From: Campylobacterales bacterium | GTDB taxonomy: Bacteria > Campylobacterota > Campylobacteria > Campylobacterales > QNZT01 | Direction: 5' to 3' | NCBI GenBank assembly: GCA_015663225.1 | Contig: DQSO01000184.1 | Coordinates: 1-7,426, forward strand | Length of the DNA stretch: 7,426 nucleotides | Shown here: positions 6,367-7,426 of the stretch, piece after piece | Layout: every line of letters starts with the position of its first letter | Numbering within the stretch: position 1 is the first letter of the stretch | Notes under the pieces: generated by a model | What the model was told of the DNA's origin: nothing | Seen by the model: only the letters and a program-made list of their open reading frames with translations | Databases searched by the model: none | Made by a program: the position numbers and the translations under genes

Positions 6367-7284
6367 TTATAGTTTTTTGTAAAATGCATCCTTTTGAATT
6401 GTTTTAACTCTATTGTAAGCACCTACCAATGCCCCTCCACTATATGGACCAGCTAGAACAACAGTTACAGAGCCTTTCTTTATAGTTCTTACTTTTAATT
6501 TTTTAAGTTTAAGCTTTTTTATTATTTTTGCTACATTAGTTTTATTTGATAGTGCTGCAACTTGTATATAGTTTTTACTCTTTGATTGTTTAGTCTGTTT
6601 TTTTATTATTTTTATTTTATAAGTTGGCTTTTTTTCATCATCAAATAAAACTGCATTAGCTTTTATACTTTTTACAGCTGATTTTACAGCTGGCTTTACT
6701 TTAATTTTTGTAGTATTTTTAGTTATTATTGGTTTAGTAGTTAAAACATCCTCTTCACAAACCTCAATACAACTTTCATATCCAAACTTAACTCCAAATC
6801 CAAGTGAAGCTACAACATCACTATCTTTTGTATGACTCATCCTTATATATTTTGCTTCACTTCTTATATCAATATCATCGTTGATATCAACTTTTAAACC
6901 AATTCCTCCATTTAGAAATGGTTGTGATTTTATATCAAGATATGTTCTATGTATCTTTTCGTAACCACTACCAGCAAAGATGTATGGAGAGATAGAACTT
7001 TTAGGCATAAAATCATATAACAAGTTCAGACTCATTCTCTCAAGATCACTTTTTCCGCCATCTGCCATCTTATTTGCATTTGATGAGTCAAGTCTTATAT
7101 CAAGTGCTAAATTATCAGTTAAATATGGTTGTACGGCGATACCAAACTGAATCTCACTATCATCAAAATCTTTATCTACTGTACCTACTGGTTTAGAAAC
7201 TGATATAACAACATCAACCTTTGCTTCAAGGTTTAATAGTGCAACTATAGTTGAGATTGCTGCAATTTTTATAAATTTATTCAT
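6367..7284 (-). CDS. Outer-membrane beta-barrel protein with C-terminal SPOR domain (first of a tandem pair)
   Basis: 305 residues; no gene name recognised. Signal peptide MNKFIKIAAISTIVALLNLEA with likely cleavage after Ala21. Residues 22-168 form a small barrel (VDVVISVSKP, IQFGIAVQPYL, LALDIRLDSS, MSLNLLYDFM, ISPYIFAGSGYEKI, SQPFLNGGIGLKVDI, VVASLGFGVKFGY). Residues 170-237 are a strongly Lys-rich linker that begins with a close cysteine pair, Cys172 and Cys176, in SCIEVCEED, which could form a periplasmic disulfide. Residues 238-304 are a SPOR domain (NYIQVAALSNKTNVAKIIKK, VRTIKKG, VVLAGPYSGG, VKTIQKDAF). The layout equals that of the next gene and the two share GYEK and KSQPF at matching places, so they arose by tandem duplication and diverged. 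The likely role is an outer-membrane to peptidoglycan link; partners are unknown. The ribosome site AGGGAT lies about 8 bases before the ATG. No sigma-28-like promoter is seen here. Confidence 0.86.
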   Translation of the reverse strand: MNKFIKIAAISTIVALLNLEAKVDVVISVSKPVGTVDKDFDDSEIQFGIAVQPYLTDNLALDIRLDSSNANKMADGGKSDLERMSLNLLYDFMPKSSISPYIFAGSGYEKIHRTYLDIKSQPFLNGGIGLKVDINDDIDIRSEAKYIRMSHTKDSDVVASLGFGVKFGYESCIEVCEEDVLTTKPIITKNTTKIKVKPAVKSAVKSIKANAVLFDDEKKPTYKIKIIKKQTKQSKSKNYIQVAALSNKTNVAKIIKKLKLKKLKVRTIKKGSVTVVLAGPYSGGALVGAYNRVKTIQKDAFYKKL

Positions 7285-7309
7285 TTGATTATCCCTAAAT
7301 ATTTTTACT

Positions 7310-7315
7310 ATTATA
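7310..7315 (-). promoter_or_regulatory. Probable sigma-70 -10 box for the first barrel/SPOR gene
   Basis: A perfect TATAAT on the minus strand, 25 bases before the ATG, in a run of AT-rich DNA with T-tracts upstream. No convincing -35 hexamer is found at 16 to 18 bases, which is usual for housekeeping promoters in Campylobacterota. The leader would be under 20 bases and contains the AGGGAT ribosome site. Confidence 0.5.
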
Positions 7316-7400
7316 GATAAAGTTGGTTATTTTTCATTAAAAAAATCAAATAACTATTTATAAATTATTTTATTTTAAAGAATACAAATTAAATATATTC

Positions 7401-7425
7401 AATATTAATGAGTTTAATTAATATT
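7401..7425. repeat. 9-bp perfect inverted repeat at the right edge, possible operator
   Basis: AATATTAAT (7401-7409) and ATTAATATT (7417-7425) form a perfect inverted repeat around a 7-base centre, about 117 bases upstream of the first barrel/SPOR gene and about 85 bases before its probable -10 box. All stem bases are A or T, so chance is a real possibility. It could be a regulator binding site or part of the control region of a gene beyond the window. The remaining gene-free bases (7316-7400) hold only AT-rich DNA with no reading frame worth calling. Confidence 0.25.
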
Positions 7426-7426
7426 A

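Noticed and set aside
6333..6372. Intrinsic terminator after the first barrel/SPOR gene (AAAATA/TATTTT followed by T-runs)
   Set aside because: The stem is six A-T pairs only and would be unstable; the T-run is also explained as the spacer of the sigma-28-like promoter.
7386..7417. TAAACTCA on the minus strand as a third sigma-28 site
   Set aside because: The -35-like box resembles the other two, but the bases 11 positions downstream read TATATTTA with no CGAT core.

Overview
The window looks like chromosomal DNA from a low-GC (visibly A+T-rich) motile member of the Campylobacterota, probably a free-living Sulfurimonas-type organism. The grounds are a fliP end translationally coupled to trmA, an aminofutalosine-pathway menaquinone gene (mqnE, the futalosine route used by this phylum), and several AT-rich genes for outer-membrane proteins. 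The genus is inference; the phylum-level guess is firmer. No RNA gene, mobile element, insertion sequence or CRISPR array was seen.

Layout. Plus strand: the last 73 codons of fliP (flagellar export gate) run by a 4-base ATGA overlap into trmA (tRNA m5U54 methyltransferase). trmA meets, tail to tail, a minus-strand block that fills the rest of the window. Read in its own direction from the right edge, that block is: an outer-membrane barrel/SPOR fusion (6367-7284); a diverged paralogue of it (5351-6289); mqnE (4260-5315); a small outer-membrane barrel protein (3550-4188); and a large Ig-like-domain lipoprotein (1311-3560) whose start lies inside the barrel gene. No gene-free stretch exceeds 300 bases; the longest is the 142 bases at the right edge.

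Most notable. Two minus-strand intergenic regions carry the same promoter-like arrangement, TAAACTAT, 11 bases, then GCCGATAT (upstream of the 212-residue barrel/lipoprotein pair) or GTCGATCT (upstream of the second barrel/SPOR gene). This closely matches the flagellar sigma-28 (FliA) promoter architecture. It suggests that a set of uncharacterised envelope proteins is switched on with late flagellar genes. Two of the products are tandem paralogues with an outer-membrane barrel, a periplasmic linker and a C-terminal peptidoglycan-binding SPOR domain, an OmpA-like layout with the usual OmpA C-terminal domain replaced. The TrmA is also unusual in carrying a four-cysteine pattern of the RlmD iron-sulfur type, absent from E. 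coli TrmA.

How the genes may fit together: fliP/trmA is a flagellar-plus-housekeeping operon; mqnE is a housekeeping gene lying between two possibly sigma-28-driven envelope units and may have its own promoter; the barrel/SPOR proteins could tie the outer membrane to the cell wall; and the barrel plus Ig-like lipoprotein could form a cell-surface complex. These functional links are inference from sequence and context.
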